Position numbers and translations under genes: made by a program
In this document: positions 18,863-27,589 of the stretch, piece after piece
How positions within the stretch are numbered: the stretch's first letter is position 1
Layout: every line of letters starts with the position of its first letter
NCBI RefSeq assembly: GCF_003855255.1
Contig: NZ_CP034072.1
Location: 5,694,396 to 5,758,395, forward strand
Direction of reading: 5' to 3'
DNA: 64,000 nt
DNA from: Mycolicibacterium nivoides
GTDB lineage: Bacteria > Actinomycetota > Actinomycetes > Mycobacteriales > Mycobacteriaceae
The notes under the pieces: generated by a model
The model's input: the letters and a program-made list of their open reading frames with translations, nothing else
The model's database searches: none
What the model was told of the DNA's origin: nothing

Positions 18863-20692
18863 TCAGCCCCCGTTCTGCACCTCGTGCAGCCGTTTGTACA
18901 GGCCATCCTGGGCCATCAACGTCAGATGATCGCCGCTCTGTGAAATGCGCCCGTCTTCGAGGACCAGGATCCGGTCGGCCACCGCGGCGATGAAATCCAG
19001 ATCATGGCTGACCACCACGCAGGTGCGGTCCTTGGCGTAGCCACGGATCACTCCGATCATCCGGGCCCGCTCGTCGACGTCGAGGTTCTCGGTCGGCTCG
19101 TCGAGCAGCAGCACCTCGGGCCGGCGCAACAGGCAGCGCGCCAGGGCGATCAACCGCTTCTGCCCGCCGGAGGGGATCTGGACGTCTACCACCGTGTCAT
19201 AGCCGTCGTGCATCTTGGTGGTGATGACCGAATGGATGTGGGCTTGGGTGCAGGCTTCCTCGATGTCCGCGTCGGTGGCCTCCGACCGAGCCAACCGGAT
19301 GTTCTCCCGGATGGTGTCCTTGGTGAAGAACGGGAACTGAGCGAGTTTGGACACCTGTTCGCGCAGCGACTCGATGGTGACGGTCGAAATATCATTGCCG
19401 TCCAACAGGATCCGGCCATGTTGAGGATCCCGGAACCGCAGCATCAGGTTGAACACCGTCGACTTGCCCGATCCGATACCGCCGACCAGTCCTACTGTCT
19501 CCCCCTCGGCGATCGAGAACGACAGCCCATCGACGATGTTCCGACCGGGCGTGTAGCCGAACGTCACGTCCTCGAAAATCAGGTTCCCATGCACCTCGCC
19601 CAGCGCTACGGCGTCCTCGGCTTCGCGCACCGAAGGCTTCGTGTCCAGCAGTTCGTAGGTGGACGTCACATTCGGCGCCAGGGACTGGTATGTGGTGTAC
19701 GCCCCCAGAACCCGTTGTGCGGCACTGAACATCACCGGAACCACACCCGCGAAGACCAAAAGCCCCGCGAACGTCAGTCCGAAGTGCGTGCTGAGTCCCA
19801 CACCGACCAACAACACGATGACCGTGCTGAGGGCCACGAAGATCTGTGAACCGTTGACGGTGGCCTGCATCCAGACCACCGAGGCCGCCGACCCCTTCGC
19901 GGCTTCCTCGGACACCGCATGAAATCGCTTGCTGCGGACCGGTTGTGCATTGAACATCTGGATCTCGGCGATCCCGCTGATCGTCTGCTCAACCTCGGCG
20001 GCCATCGCCCGCTCAGCATTCATCACGCGCCGCATCACCGCCTGTACCTGGCGGCCGACGAACCTGAGGGTGATCAGAGCCAGTGGTGTCAGCACCAGTG
20101 CAGCCACCGTCATCTGCCACGAGATGGCCAGCAGGTAGCTGATAACCACCACCAACACCACCACATCGATCAGTGGCGGCAGCAGACAGTCGGTGAGAAG
20201 CCGTTGCACTCCAGCGGATTCCGTCATCACCCGGTGCATCAACTCCCCGCTGCGCGAGGTGAGGAAGAAGTCCAGGGACAGCGACTGCAGGTGGTCGTGG
20301 ACGCGCTGCCGGATGTCGACCAACAGGATCCGCTCGACCCTCGCGCCGATCCCGGCGTTGATGAAGTACATGAGCTGGGTCATGATCAGCGAGCCCGCCC
20401 ACACCACCAGCAGCACCACGAACGGCACCGGCCCGGCGAGCGATTTCAGCAGCCCGTCCTCGCGGGCCACCAGTGGGCCACTCAGATCCCATACGCCGCT
20501 GAGGTTTCCGCTGTTCCCGGCATCGGCGATGACCTGCACCATCGGCCCGAAGGCGGCCACCGTGACGTAGGGCAGCGCGGATGCGATCACCCCGATCACC
20601 ACCAGCAGGGCCAGCACGCCCCGGACCGCGCGCAGCATGCGCAGGCTGCGCCACACCACATGCAGCGACGACGCCACGTCGGCCACGCGCAC
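18863..20692 (-). CDS. ABC-type exporter, fused membrane and ATPase domains
   Basis: 609 residues. Six membrane helices occupy about 1-320, starting LLVVIGVIASALPYVTVAAF. The ATPase domain follows at about 365-605, with Walker A GGIGSGKST, signature IPSGGQKRLIALARCLL (Pro instead of the usual Leu), Walker B EVLLLDEPTENLD and H-loop VVSHDLDF. This half-transporter would work as a homodimer or with a second half. The start is GTG at 20692. It lies 17 bp after the stop of the membrane protein at 20710-21636 (same strand), a likely operon, and converges on the giant genes with 12 bp between stops. Substrate unknown. Confidence 0.9.
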   Translation of the reverse strand: MRVADVASSLHVVWRSLRMLRAVRGVLALLVVIGVIASALPYVTVAAFGPMVQVIADAGNSGNLSGVWDLSGPLVAREDGLLKSLAGPVPFVVLLVVWAGSLIMTQLMYFINAGIGARVERILLVDIRQRVHDHLQSLSLDFFLTSRSGELMHRVMTESAGVQRLLTDCLLPPLIDVVVLVVVISYLLAISWQMTVAALVLTPLALITLRFVGRQVQAVMRRVMNAERAMAAEVEQTISGIAEIQMFNAQPVRSKRFHAVSEEAAKGSAASVVWMQATVNGSQIFVALSTVIVLLVGVGLSTHFGLTFAGLLVFAGVVPVMFSAAQRVLGAYTTYQSLAPNVTSTYELLDTKPSVREAEDAVALGEVHGNLIFEDVTFGYTPGRNIVDGLSFSIAEGETVGLVGGIGSGKSTVFNLMLRFRDPQHGRILLDGNDISTVTIESLREQVSKLAQFPFFTKDTIRENIRLARSEATDADIEEACTQAHIHSVITTKMHDGYDTVVDVQIPSGGQKRLIALARCLLRRPEVLLLDEPTENLDVDERARMIGVIRGYAKDRTCVVVSHDLDFIAAVADRILVLEDGRISQSGDHLTLMAQDGLYKRLHEVQNGG

Positions 20693-20709
20693 CCCCTTTT
20701 CCGCGAAGG

Positions 20710-21636
20710 CTAACCCTCGGACGAGTCGCTGTCTCGCGGAACGTCCGGCAGCCCGGGTGGCGCATCGTCATCGAAGAAATGCCGGATCGCGGTGAACCCG
20801 CCGTGCCGGTACGCCTCGTAGGCCCAGATCGCGGCAATGATCGGCACCGGGCCGAATGCCACCCACCATCGCGCCGAGGGCGGCACCAGTTCGGCGATCA
20901 CCTGAGAGCTGGGTTGATCGTCGACGACGGCGGGCAACCATTCGTGCAACAGGATGGTCAGCATCCGGGTTGCCTCGAACGGGCCCGCGACGGTGGCCAG
21001 CACCCAGCTCAGGGACGCGATGATCAGCGCCCACGGCCAGGCCAGCAACAGCGACTGATCGTCGACGATGTCGGCGGCCGAGCGGATCGATTCGGCGACG
21101 AACGCGAAACCCAACGCCACCAACAGCACACCAATCTGGGCGGCCAGCAGATCGTCGAGTACCGAGTTCGCCAGTTCATCGCCGCTGCGCGTCGGCAGAC
21201 CGAACGCCAGCGAGAGCAGACCGGCCAGCAGGGCAAGCAACATCAGCGCCGAGGTGGAGTCGTCGATGCGCATGAAGGAGTCGGTCAGGATGCGCATCAC
21301 CAGGCGCGACGAGGACGACGGCCTGGTGCGGTAGAGGATCATCACCACCAGTCCGGAGATGAAGATCGAGATCAGCCAGGCCACCACGGCCGCGCAGATG
21401 ATCACGAGCGCGAGTGAACCGATGACGGGGACGAGTTGCTCGTTCGCGGTCTCCCCGTTGCGGACCACCAGCAGGGGCACCACGCCGATGGCCACCACTC
21501 CCAGGGCGCGTACCAGGATCGGCAGGGTGAATCCGGCGATGTCACCGGCATCGAGGTCAGGATCGGTGCGGCGGATCGCGGCGATCTCGGCGCTCATCAC
21601 AGATCGCGCCCGGCGGAACGACATTCTGCGCGCCAC
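20710..21636 (-). CDS. Polytopic membrane protein of unknown function
   Basis: 308 residues with about six hydrophobic helices, for example LVRALGVVAIGVVPLLVV, LALVIICAAVVAWLISIFI, ALMLLALLAGLLSLAFG and WALIIASLSWVLATVAG. The C-terminal tail is acidic (FFDDDAPPGLPDVPRDSDSS). No family was recognised. The start is GTG at 21636, with an in-frame ATG at 21624 as the alternative. The 17-bp spacing to the ABC exporter downstream suggests the two are expressed together. Confidence 0.75.
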   Translation of the reverse strand: MARRMSFRRARSVMSAEIAAIRRTDPDLDAGDIAGFTLPILVRALGVVAIGVVPLLVVRNGETANEQLVPVIGSLALVIICAAVVAWLISIFISGLVVMILYRTRPSSSSRLVMRILTDSFMRIDDSTSALMLLALLAGLLSLAFGLPTRSGDELANSVLDDLLAAQIGVLLVALGFAFVAESIRSAADIVDDQSLLLAWPWALIIASLSWVLATVAGPFEATRMLTILLHEWLPAVVDDQPSSQVIAELVPPSARWWVAFGPVPIIAAIWAYEAYRHGGFTAIRHFFDDDAPPGLPDVPRDSDSSEG

Positions 21637-21687
21637 GATGCGAATCTAAACGGCGCAATGCTCCCCGGTCTTGGGGACACGCACGAC

Positions 21688-22413
21688 TCAGCGCAGGTAG
21701 AGCTCGCCGCCGGTCGGGTAGCCGCCACCCTTGGTAGTCAGGTGGACGTGGTCGTAGTGGCCGTAGCCGCCGGACTTCGCCCCGCCGTCGGGCGTGTAGT
21801 ACGTACCCCGCCAGATGGCGTCCTGCAGGGCGAACCGGTCGGCGTTCTTCAGTGCGTACGCGACGATGCGGTTGCCGAGGTCGATGCCGTGCGCACTGCT
21901 CGGGTTGGGGATCATCACGTCGAGGGCCAAGCCGTTGGGGTGCCAGCGCAGTGCGTCCGGACGAACGCCGCCGATGTCGCGGATCTCGGGGAAGTCGGCG
22001 CTGACGGCCCGGGACGCGAGGATGGTTTTGACCTGCAGGCCGCGCTCCGGGGCGTCACCGATGGGCAGCAGCTGCGGGATGTTGATGACGCGCCAGCGAG
22101 AGGCCGTTGCAGGCGGCGCCTGCCCTGCGCTCAGGCTCACGGTCTGTGCGACAACCGTCGACGTGGACGCCGACGGCGCGGCCACGATCTCCATGCAGCA
22201 CGGCGTCTCGGGGGCCGGCGCAGGCGCGGCGACAGGTTTGACGGTGTCGGAAAACGGGGATGCAGGAGCAGCGCTGCCGCCGGCGAAGAACGCAGCGACC
22301 GGCGCAATGATCGCAGCCGCTACAGCCGGCAGTTTGCGCTGGCTGGGGCTAGCTAATGCGTGTCGGCCCACACGGGCACCATACGGGCACTTCTCACGGG
22401 TCGCAGCAACCAC
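21688..22413 (-). CDS. Exported VanY/ARB-07466-like protein (Rv0320-like)
   Basis: 241 residues. After a basic start comes a hydrophobic export segment (LPAVAAAIIAPVAAFFAGGS), a Pro/Ala linker and a C-terminal domain of about 115 residues. The motifs ALRWHPNGLALDVMIPNP and GYGHYDHVHLTT place His, Asp and His-x-His as in VanY/M15-type zinc peptidases and the related ARB-07466-like domain. It probably acts on peptidoglycan outside the membrane. Its length and layout match Rv0320, which lies near dcd in M. tuberculosis. The GTG at 22413 is poorly supported by a ribosome site; GTG about 14 codons in (VGRHALASP) is an alternative. Confidence 0.75.
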   Translation of the reverse strand: MVAATREKCPYGARVGRHALASPSQRKLPAVAAAIIAPVAAFFAGGSAAPASPFSDTVKPVAAPAPAPETPCCMEIVAAPSASTSTVVAQTVSLSAGQAPPATASRWRVINIPQLLPIGDAPERGLQVKTILASRAVSADFPEIRDIGGVRPDALRWHPNGLALDVMIPNPSSAHGIDLGNRIVAYALKNADRFALQDAIWRGTYYTPDGGAKSGGYGHYDHVHLTTKGGGYPTGGELYLR

Positions 22414-22473
22414 TCCCCCGTTCTGAGAGTTTCCTTAACTGACTGTCAAGCACATTTGCGGCGTGTTTTTGCA

Positions 22474-22497
22474 GGTCAAAGGTCACGAATTGGTCAC
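22474..22497. promoter_or_regulatory. Triple GGTCA direct repeat in a divergent promoter region
   Basis: GGTCA occurs at 22474, 22481 and 22492, the last two as GGTCAC, between the leftward VanY-like gene and the rightward AraC gene. The sharing region is 223 bp and must hold both promoters. Direct repeats of this kind suit an AraC-type dimer, but no known operator was recognised. Confidence 0.3.
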
Positions 22498-22636
22498 GGG
22501 CGCACGGTGTTCTTAAGGGCGCCTTTCAGCGTGGTGACGGGTGCATAAATTCAAAAACACCGCCACGGCGCGCCACCCGTCGCTACGCTCCTCTCCAGAT
22601 TTACGCGGTCGCAAGTCGCCCAGGAGGTTGTTTCGT

Positions 22637-23497
22637 GTGGCGATGAAGCTGTGGAACGACGACCGGCCGCTCACCCGGCGCGTCGTGTTGGGCGAAAGAG
22701 CCGTAACCACCCGCGGCATGTCGCTGCGATTCGCCACTGAGCAGATCGACACCACGACCGACTGGTGTTGTTTCGATGGCTCCCGCCATCTGGTCTTCGT
22801 GCACCGCGCCGGACGCCTGCGGTCGATGGAGACCGATCTGGACTGGGGCCCCTCGGGCCGAGCGCTGCCGAGCGTGGGTGACATGTGGGTGGTGCCGGCC
22901 GGCGACAAGTGCGCGTCGTTGGTCGAAGGCGACACCGCCGAATACTGCGAGATCGCCATTCCGGATCACCTACTCGGCGAGACGACGTTGATTCCGCGCG
23001 TCAAGCATCACGACCCACTGGTCCATCAGATGGTGGAACGTATCTACGACGTTGCCGAACGTGATGACGCGCTCGCGCGCCTACTCACGGAGTCGATCGG
23101 GGAAACCCTGAGACTTTTGATAACCGACAACTATGCCGAGGCGGTGCAGCGGCGCACGGAGTACCGGGCCAACATACTGGATTCTGCTACCCGCGCGAGA
23201 ATCGTCGAGTTCCTCGAGGACAGCATGGACTCAGAGATCAGCCTCGAAACGCTTGCGCGGCATGCAAAGATGTCGGTGGGCGGCTTTATCAAAGCGTTCC
23301 GCGCAGCGTTTCACACCACGCCATACCAGTACTTATTGGACCTTCGGATCGACCGCGCCAAGACGTTGCTACTGAACACACCGCGCACCGTCACCGAGAT
23401 CAGCGCGATCGTGGGGTTCTCGACACCGAATCATTTTGCCACCGCGTTCCGGCATCGCGTGGGAGTGTCGCCCAGTACCTACCGCAATCTCCGCTGA
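22637..23497 (+). CDS. AraC-family transcriptional regulator
   Basis: 286 residues. The N-terminal half is a cupin-like sensor region (GDMWVVPAGDKCASLVEGD). The C-terminal 100 residues are the double helix-turn-helix: ISLETLARHAKMSVGGFIKA, then RIDRAKTLLLNTPRTVTEIS and FSTPNHFATAFRHRVGVSP. I chose GTG at 22637 because AGGAGG lies 9 bases upstream; the ATG at 22643 is in frame, and the long upstream extension looks non-coding. It is divergent from the VanY-like gene. The inducer is unknown. Confidence 0.9.
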   Translation: MAMKLWNDDRPLTRRVVLGERAVTTRGMSLRFATEQIDTTTDWCCFDGSRHLVFVHRAGRLRSMETDLDWGPSGRALPSVGDMWVVPAGDKCASLVEGDTAEYCEIAIPDHLLGETTLIPRVKHHDPLVHQMVERIYDVAERDDALARLLTESIGETLRLLITDNYAEAVQRRTEYRANILDSATRARIVEFLEDSMDSEISLETLARHAKMSVGGFIKAFRAAFHTTPYQYLLDLRIDRAKTLLLNTPRTVTEISAIVGFSTPNHFATAFRHRVGVSPSTYRNLR

Positions 23498-23629
23498 CGC
23501 ACGGCGCGCGGGCGCCCGGGTCAACTATTCAAACGCGAAAAATAATGCGAATGTCGTTCGGCGACTTTCCAGATACCTTCGCGCCGTCAGCAACAGCTGA
23601 CGTCCCCGCTGTTCGCGAAGGAGACCGAG

Positions 23630-24832
23630 TTGACGCTCGCTCTACGCCCCTATGTGACCGCCGGCGTCGCCCTCGTCGGCGCCAGCATTATCGCAGCCAC
23701 ACCGGTTGCTGCGCCCCCACCAACAATCCAGGCCCATGCAGTCCAGCTCACCGCAGCTATCGACAACCCCATCGAGGTCTTCGCCCCGGTGTTCACCGCG
23801 GCAACCACTGTCGTCCAGAACGCCGTCCAAGCCGAACTCGACGATCCGTTCCCCATCGTCAACGGACTGGTCGGAAAGTTGTTGGCGGACGGCAAGACGC
23901 TCGGCGACATGGCCAATGCACTCGGCCAGTCTTACTCAGGGCTGTTGACCGCCCTCCCGGGAGCACTCACCACCTACGCTCAAAAGATCGCAGCCGGCGA
24001 TTTCACCGGAGCGGTTGGCGCGTTCATGCCCATTGCCATCGGACCGTTCTTCACCACGTTCACCCAGCTTCTGAAGTTCCAAGGCTTCGTGCAATCGCAG
24101 TTCGAGGTCGCCGGGAAGTTGACCAATGCCGCCATCATGGGCGCCTGGTCACTCGGCCCCGGGCAGCTCTTGTCGGTGTACGGCGTCATCGGCGCGGTGA
24201 CGGGCACCCTGGACGAACTCGTGAAGGCAGTGCCGACCGGTGATCCCGCCCAGATCGTCAACGTCGTCCAGCACGGCATCGCCAACATCGCGACCAAGGC
24301 ACTCGGCGCCGTCGATATGTGGAGGTTCTCCTTCGACTCCACGCGCCAACAGTTCCGCGACATCCTCAACCCACCGCCGCCTGACCCCGAAGAGCTCACG
24401 ACCATGGTGACCTCGAAGGTGCCTGCGCTGTCACTGCCCACTGTCGAGGCTCCCGCAATCGAGGCGCCTATCGCTGAACATGTGAGCGAAACCGCAAGCG
24501 GCACAACAGTGAGCGATCCGGCAGCGTCATCGGCGACAGACGCAACCGAAGCAGATCCGGCCGCAGTCGACTCTGACACTTCAGTGGAAACAGTCAAACC
24601 CGCCGTGCGCGAGAGTCTCGTCGCCGTTCCCGGAAAGCTCGGCACCCTCGGCAAGGCCAACAGGCCTGCGGCGAAGGTGGCCTCCGATGTTCGCGACGGA
24701 ATTTCTGCCACCGTCAACAAGATTGGCGAGAACGTCAAGAAGGCATTCGCCAAGCCCGAGAAGGCGCCAGCGAGCGCGTCCACCGGTGCCGATAAGAGTT
24801 CCGGTACCGGAAACTCGGGGGATGCCAAGTAG
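23630..24832 (+). CDS. Mycobacterial exported protein of unknown function
   Basis: 400 residues. The start is TTG at 23630 with GAAGGAGA 6 bases upstream. The N-terminus MTLALRPYVTAGVALVGASI is the export signal found on a large group of mycobacterial hypothetical proteins, with cleavage probably near VAAPPP. Residues 40-240 are amphipathic and alanine/glycine-rich without a clear membrane helix. Residues 250-400 are a low-complexity Ala/Thr/Asp then Lys/Ala tail (KKAFAKPEKAPASAS), plausibly cell-wall associated. No enzyme motif was seen. It ends against the PhnF gene across a perfect hairpin. Confidence 0.75.
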   Translation: MTLALRPYVTAGVALVGASIIAATPVAAPPPTIQAHAVQLTAAIDNPIEVFAPVFTAATTVVQNAVQAELDDPFPIVNGLVGKLLADGKTLGDMANALGQSYSGLLTALPGALTTYAQKIAAGDFTGAVGAFMPIAIGPFFTTFTQLLKFQGFVQSQFEVAGKLTNAAIMGAWSLGPGQLLSVYGVIGAVTGTLDELVKAVPTGDPAQIVNVVQHGIANIATKALGAVDMWRFSFDSTRQQFRDILNPPPPDPEELTTMVTSKVPALSLPTVEAPAIEAPIAEHVSETASGTTVSDPAASSATDATEADPAAVDSDTSVETVKPAVRESLVAVPGKLGTLGKANRPAAKVASDVRDGISATVNKIGENVKKAFAKPEKAPASASTGADKSSGTGNSGDAK

Positions 24833-24840
24833 CACAGACA

Positions 24841-24879
24841 CAATCGACCCTCGCTTGGCGGCCGGGCGAGGGTCGATTG
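24841..24879. terminator. Bidirectional hairpin terminator between convergent genes
   Basis: CAATCGACCCTCGC (24841-24854) and GCGAGGGTCGATTG (24866-24879) are perfect 14-bp inverted arms around an 11-base loop. The hairpin lies 8 bases after the upstream stop and 16 bases before the phnF stop. There is only a weak T-run, as is usual in mycobacteria. Confidence 0.75.
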
Positions 24880-24895
24880 CTCTGCCCATCCGGCT

Positions 24896-25612
24896 CTATG
24901 GCGCGGTCATCACCGCGGTGAAAGTCATCCGGTCACCCCGATACAGGGAGCGCCGCTGCTCGATCGGAATTCCGTCCTGGTCATACGACACACGGTTGAG
25001 CAGAAACATGGGTGTCCGACTGTCCACGGTGAGCAGTGCCGATTCCCGTGCATCCGGCAGTGCCGTCTCGATGGTGTCGACAGTCCGCTCGAAATGAATG
25101 CCCCGGCTGCGGATCTCAGCGTAGAGCGACTCGCGGTAGTCGAAAGCCTCCCGTAAACCCGGGTATCGCGCGGCCGGCAGCTTGGTGGTCTCCAGGCCCA
25201 CCCGGATGCCGTCGGTGGTCAGGACGCGTTCGAGCTGCAGGATGGGTGCGCCCACCTCGATGGCGAGCTGTCCCGCCAGGACGTCGTCGGCGACGAGGTC
25301 GCTCCAGCCGACCAGGATGCGTCCGCCGCTGCGGCCCTGCTCTTTGGCGGCCTCGGTGTAGGAACCCATGGACAAGGGCTGCAGGATCTTGGGCGCCGCG
25401 ACGATGGTGGTTCTGCCACGACGTTCAATACGTCCGGCCAACAACAACTCTCGCAACGCCTGCCGGACTGTCTCACGGGCGACGTCGAATCGCTCGGCAA
25501 TCTCCCGCTCCGCGGGGAAGGGGTCTCCGACCTCCAGGTCGTCGAGCAGTCGCTCCAGTTGCGCGCGGACAACCTGGTGCTTGAGAACCCGGGGTTCTGC
25601 ACTCGCGGACAC
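24896..25612 (-). CDS. phnF: GntR/HutC-family repressor PhnF
   Basis: 238 residues. The winged helix at about 10-75 is GntR-type (DPFPAEREIAERFDVARETV, RQALRELLLAGRIERRG). The UTRA ligand domain occupies 85-235, ending RRSLYRGDRMTFTAV. The start is GTG at 25612; an open frame continues upstream but only as antisense to phnD. It is divergent from phnDCE with two TGGTATAGACCA operators between, the arrangement and site known for M. smegmatis PhnF, which represses phnDCE and itself until phosphate is scarce. Recognition of the operator makes this assignment strong. Confidence 0.92.
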   Translation of the reverse strand: MSASAEPRVLKHQVVRAQLERLLDDLEVGDPFPAEREIAERFDVARETVRQALRELLLAGRIERRGRTTIVAAPKILQPLSMGSYTEAAKEQGRSGGRILVGWSDLVADDVLAGQLAIEVGAPILQLERVLTTDGIRVGLETTKLPAARYPGLREAFDYRESLYAEIRSRGIHFERTVDTIETALPDARESALLTVDSRTPMFLLNRVSYDQDGIPIEQRRSLYRGDRMTFTAVMTAP

Positions 25613-25632
25613 CCGCTCACAGTACCAAGCCT

Positions 25633-25644
25633 TGGTATAGACCA
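25633..25644. promoter_or_regulatory. PhnF operator 1
   Basis: TGGTATAGACCA, extended here to CTTGGTATAGACCAAG (25631-25646). This is the published M. smegmatis PhnF site. It lies 21 bp from the phnF start and is probably the autoregulatory site. Confidence 0.88.
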
Positions 25645-25690
25645 AGACTTGCCGTGTTGTTAACCTCCTCGCCAACTTGGATGCACCCGC

Positions 25691-25702
25691 TGGTATAGAC
25701 CA
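25691..25702. promoter_or_regulatory. PhnF operator 2
   Basis: A second identical TGGTATAGACCA lies 58 bp from the first (about 5.5 helical turns) and 87 bp before the phnD ATG. It is placed to control the phnDCE promoter. Confidence 0.88.
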
Positions 25703-25789
25703 ACACACAGGGTGTGGGGCATGGCAGTGGCACCCCTCCGTCGGCGCACTGCCCGTCAACCGACCCCGCCCCGAAAGGTCCCGCGCGCC

Positions 25790-26770
25790 ATGAAGTTCCG
25801 CACTCCGCGTTCCTCTGCTCGCATCGCTGCCGTGGCAGCCGCCTGTACCGCGCTCGTGTTGTCCGGCTGTTCCGGCTCCGATTCCCAGTCCGACGCCAGG
25901 ACCGCCCAGGGCTTCCCGCAGACCCTCACCCTGGCCGCGATTCCGGCCGAGAACTCCACTGACCTCAAGGCCAGCTACCAGCCGCTGATCAAGCTGCTGG
26001 AGAAGGAGACCGGCGCCAAGGTGGAGTTCGTGCAGGCCTCCGACTATGCGGGGGTGGTCGAGGGCATCATCGCCAACAACGTCGACCTCGCCTTCTTCGG
26101 GCCGTTCGCCTACGTCGTCGCCGGTGTCAACGGAGCCAAGATCACCCCGGTCGGGGCGGTGATCCAGGATCAGGGCGCCAAGCCCGGCTACCAGTCCTAC
26201 GGTCTGACCCGCAGTGGTGAGGCGAACATCAACGGCCTCAAGGACTTTGCCGGCAAGAAGGTCTGCTTCGTGGACCCGAGCTCGACGTCGGGATTCCTGT
26301 ACCCGACCGCCGGGCTGATCGAAGCCGGAGTGATCAAGTCCGGCTCCGAGGGCGACCTGTCCGCGGCGATGTCCCCGATCTTCGCCGGGGGCCACGATTC
26401 CTCCGCGCTGGCGATCGCGAACGGCGACTGCGATGCCGGCTTCGCGTTCGACACCATGGTGGACAAGACCATGATCGCCAAGGGCGACCTCAAACCCGGT
26501 CAGCTCAAGACGGTGTGGAAGTCGGAGACGATCGCCGGGTCGGTGTTCGCGGCCAACGACTCGCTGGGCAGCGAAGCCATCGGCAAGCTCAAGACCCTCT
26601 TCGCCGACAAGGTCAACGTGCCCAACCTTGAGGCAGAAGGTTTCTGCCAAGGCGACGCCTGCCGGATCACCGACGAGCGCGCCTGGGGCTTCGTGCCGGT
26701 CGAGGATTCGGACTACAGCGGCGTGCGCCACGTCTGCGACGTCACCGGCTCCGAGAAGTGCAAGGGCTGA
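25790..26770 (+). CDS. phnD: Phosphate/phosphonate-binding lipoprotein PhnD
   Basis: 326 residues. The signal peptide ends in a lipobox with the lipidated Cys at 27 (LVLSGC), so the protein is anchored outside the membrane. The mature domain is a PhnD-type binding protein: AAIPAENSTDLKASYQPLIK at the start, VDLAFFGPFAYVVAG, and GKKVCFVDPSSTSGFLYPTA, where the Ser/Thr loop binds the oxyanion. ATG at 25790 fits the signal peptide; an upstream in-frame ATG would add a non-signal extension. It is the first gene of phnDCE, 6 bp before phnC. In M. smegmatis this system serves high-affinity phosphate uptake. Confidence 0.93.
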   Translation: MKFRTPRSSARIAAVAAACTALVLSGCSGSDSQSDARTAQGFPQTLTLAAIPAENSTDLKASYQPLIKLLEKETGAKVEFVQASDYAGVVEGIIANNVDLAFFGPFAYVVAGVNGAKITPVGAVIQDQGAKPGYQSYGLTRSGEANINGLKDFAGKKVCFVDPSSTSGFLYPTAGLIEAGVIKSGSEGDLSAAMSPIFAGGHDSSALAIANGDCDAGFAFDTMVDKTMIAKGDLKPGQLKTVWKSETIAGSVFAANDSLGSEAIGKLKTLFADKVNVPNLEAEGFCQGDACRITDERAWGFVPVEDSDYSGVRHVCDVTGSEKCKG

Positions 26771-26776
26771 AGCCCG

Positions 26777-27589
26777 ATGAGCACCAGCGGACCCCACCAC
26801 CCCGTCGCGGGCGATGATCTCGTCGTCATCGCCCGCGACGTCACCAAACGATTCGGCGACACCCTGGCCCTGGACCACGTCAGTCTCGAGGTGCGGCGCA
26901 GCGAGATGCTGGTGCTGCTCGGCCTGTCCGGGTCCGGCAAGTCCACCCTGCTGCGCTGCCTCAACGGGCTGCACCCCGTGACGTCGGGCAGCGTCGAGGT
27001 CGGCGGCACCCATGTCGACACCGCATCGGCCAAACAGCTACGCGCACTGCGCCGCAACGTGGGGTTCGTGTTCCAGCACTTCAATCTCGTCGGGCGGTTG
27101 AGCTGCCTGGAGAACGTCCTGATCGGCGGCCTCGGCCAGCTGCGCCTCCCCCGCTACGGCGCGCTGACCTACCCCACGGCGATGCGCGCCGAAGCCCTGA
27201 CCTATCTGGACCGGGTCGGCCTGGCCGACTACGCCGAGCGGCGCGCCGACACCCTCTCCGGCGGCCAACAGCAGCGGGTCGCGATCGCCCGCACGCTGAT
27301 GCAGAAGCCCGGCCTGCTGCTGGCCGACGAGCCCGTCGCCTCGCTGGATCCCGAGAACGCCGGCGTCGTCATGGATCTGCTGTTCCGGGTGTGTATCGAG
27401 GAGAAGCTGACCGTGGTGTGCACGCTGCACCAGGTGGACCTGGCGTTGGGCTGGGCGCACCGTCTGGTCGGTCTGCGCAACGGCCAGAAGATCCTGGACC
27501 GGCCTGCGGTCGGGATGTCCCGCGACGACGTCATGGAGATCTACCAACGCGTCGACCCCGCAGCGCATTCGGCGGCCCGGCCGTCGTGA
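26777..27589 (+). CDS. phnC: Phosphonate/phosphate ABC transporter ATPase PhnC
   Basis: 270 residues. Walker A is GLSGSGKST, the Q-loop lies at VFQHFNLVGR, the signature is LSGGQQQRVAIARTL, Walker B is GLLLADEPVASLDP and the H-loop lies at CTLHQVDLALGWA. These are the features of PhnC, the motor subunit of the PhnCDE importer. It starts at ATG 26777, and its stop overlaps the GTG of phnE by 4 bp (GTGA), so translation is coupled. Confidence 0.94.
   Translation: MSTSGPHHPVAGDDLVVIARDVTKRFGDTLALDHVSLEVRRSEMLVLLGLSGSGKSTLLRCLNGLHPVTSGSVEVGGTHVDTASAKQLRALRRNVGFVFQHFNLVGRLSCLENVLIGGLGQLRLPRYGALTYPTAMRAEALTYLDRVGLADYAERRADTLSGGQQQRVAIARTLMQKPGLLLADEPVASLDPENAGVVMDLLFRVCIEEKLTVVCTLHQVDLALGWAHRLVGLRNGQKILDRPAVGMSRDDVMEIYQRVDPAAHSAARPS

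Noticed and set aside
22414..22600. c-di-AMP riboswitch before the cell-wall enzyme gene
   Set aside because: Such elements precede many actinobacterial wall hydrolases, but the conserved core sequences could not be found here.
25613..27013. Long N-terminal extension of the PhnF frame
   Set aside because: It is antisense to phnD and phnC; PhnF is complete from GTG 25612 and the operators lie in the way.
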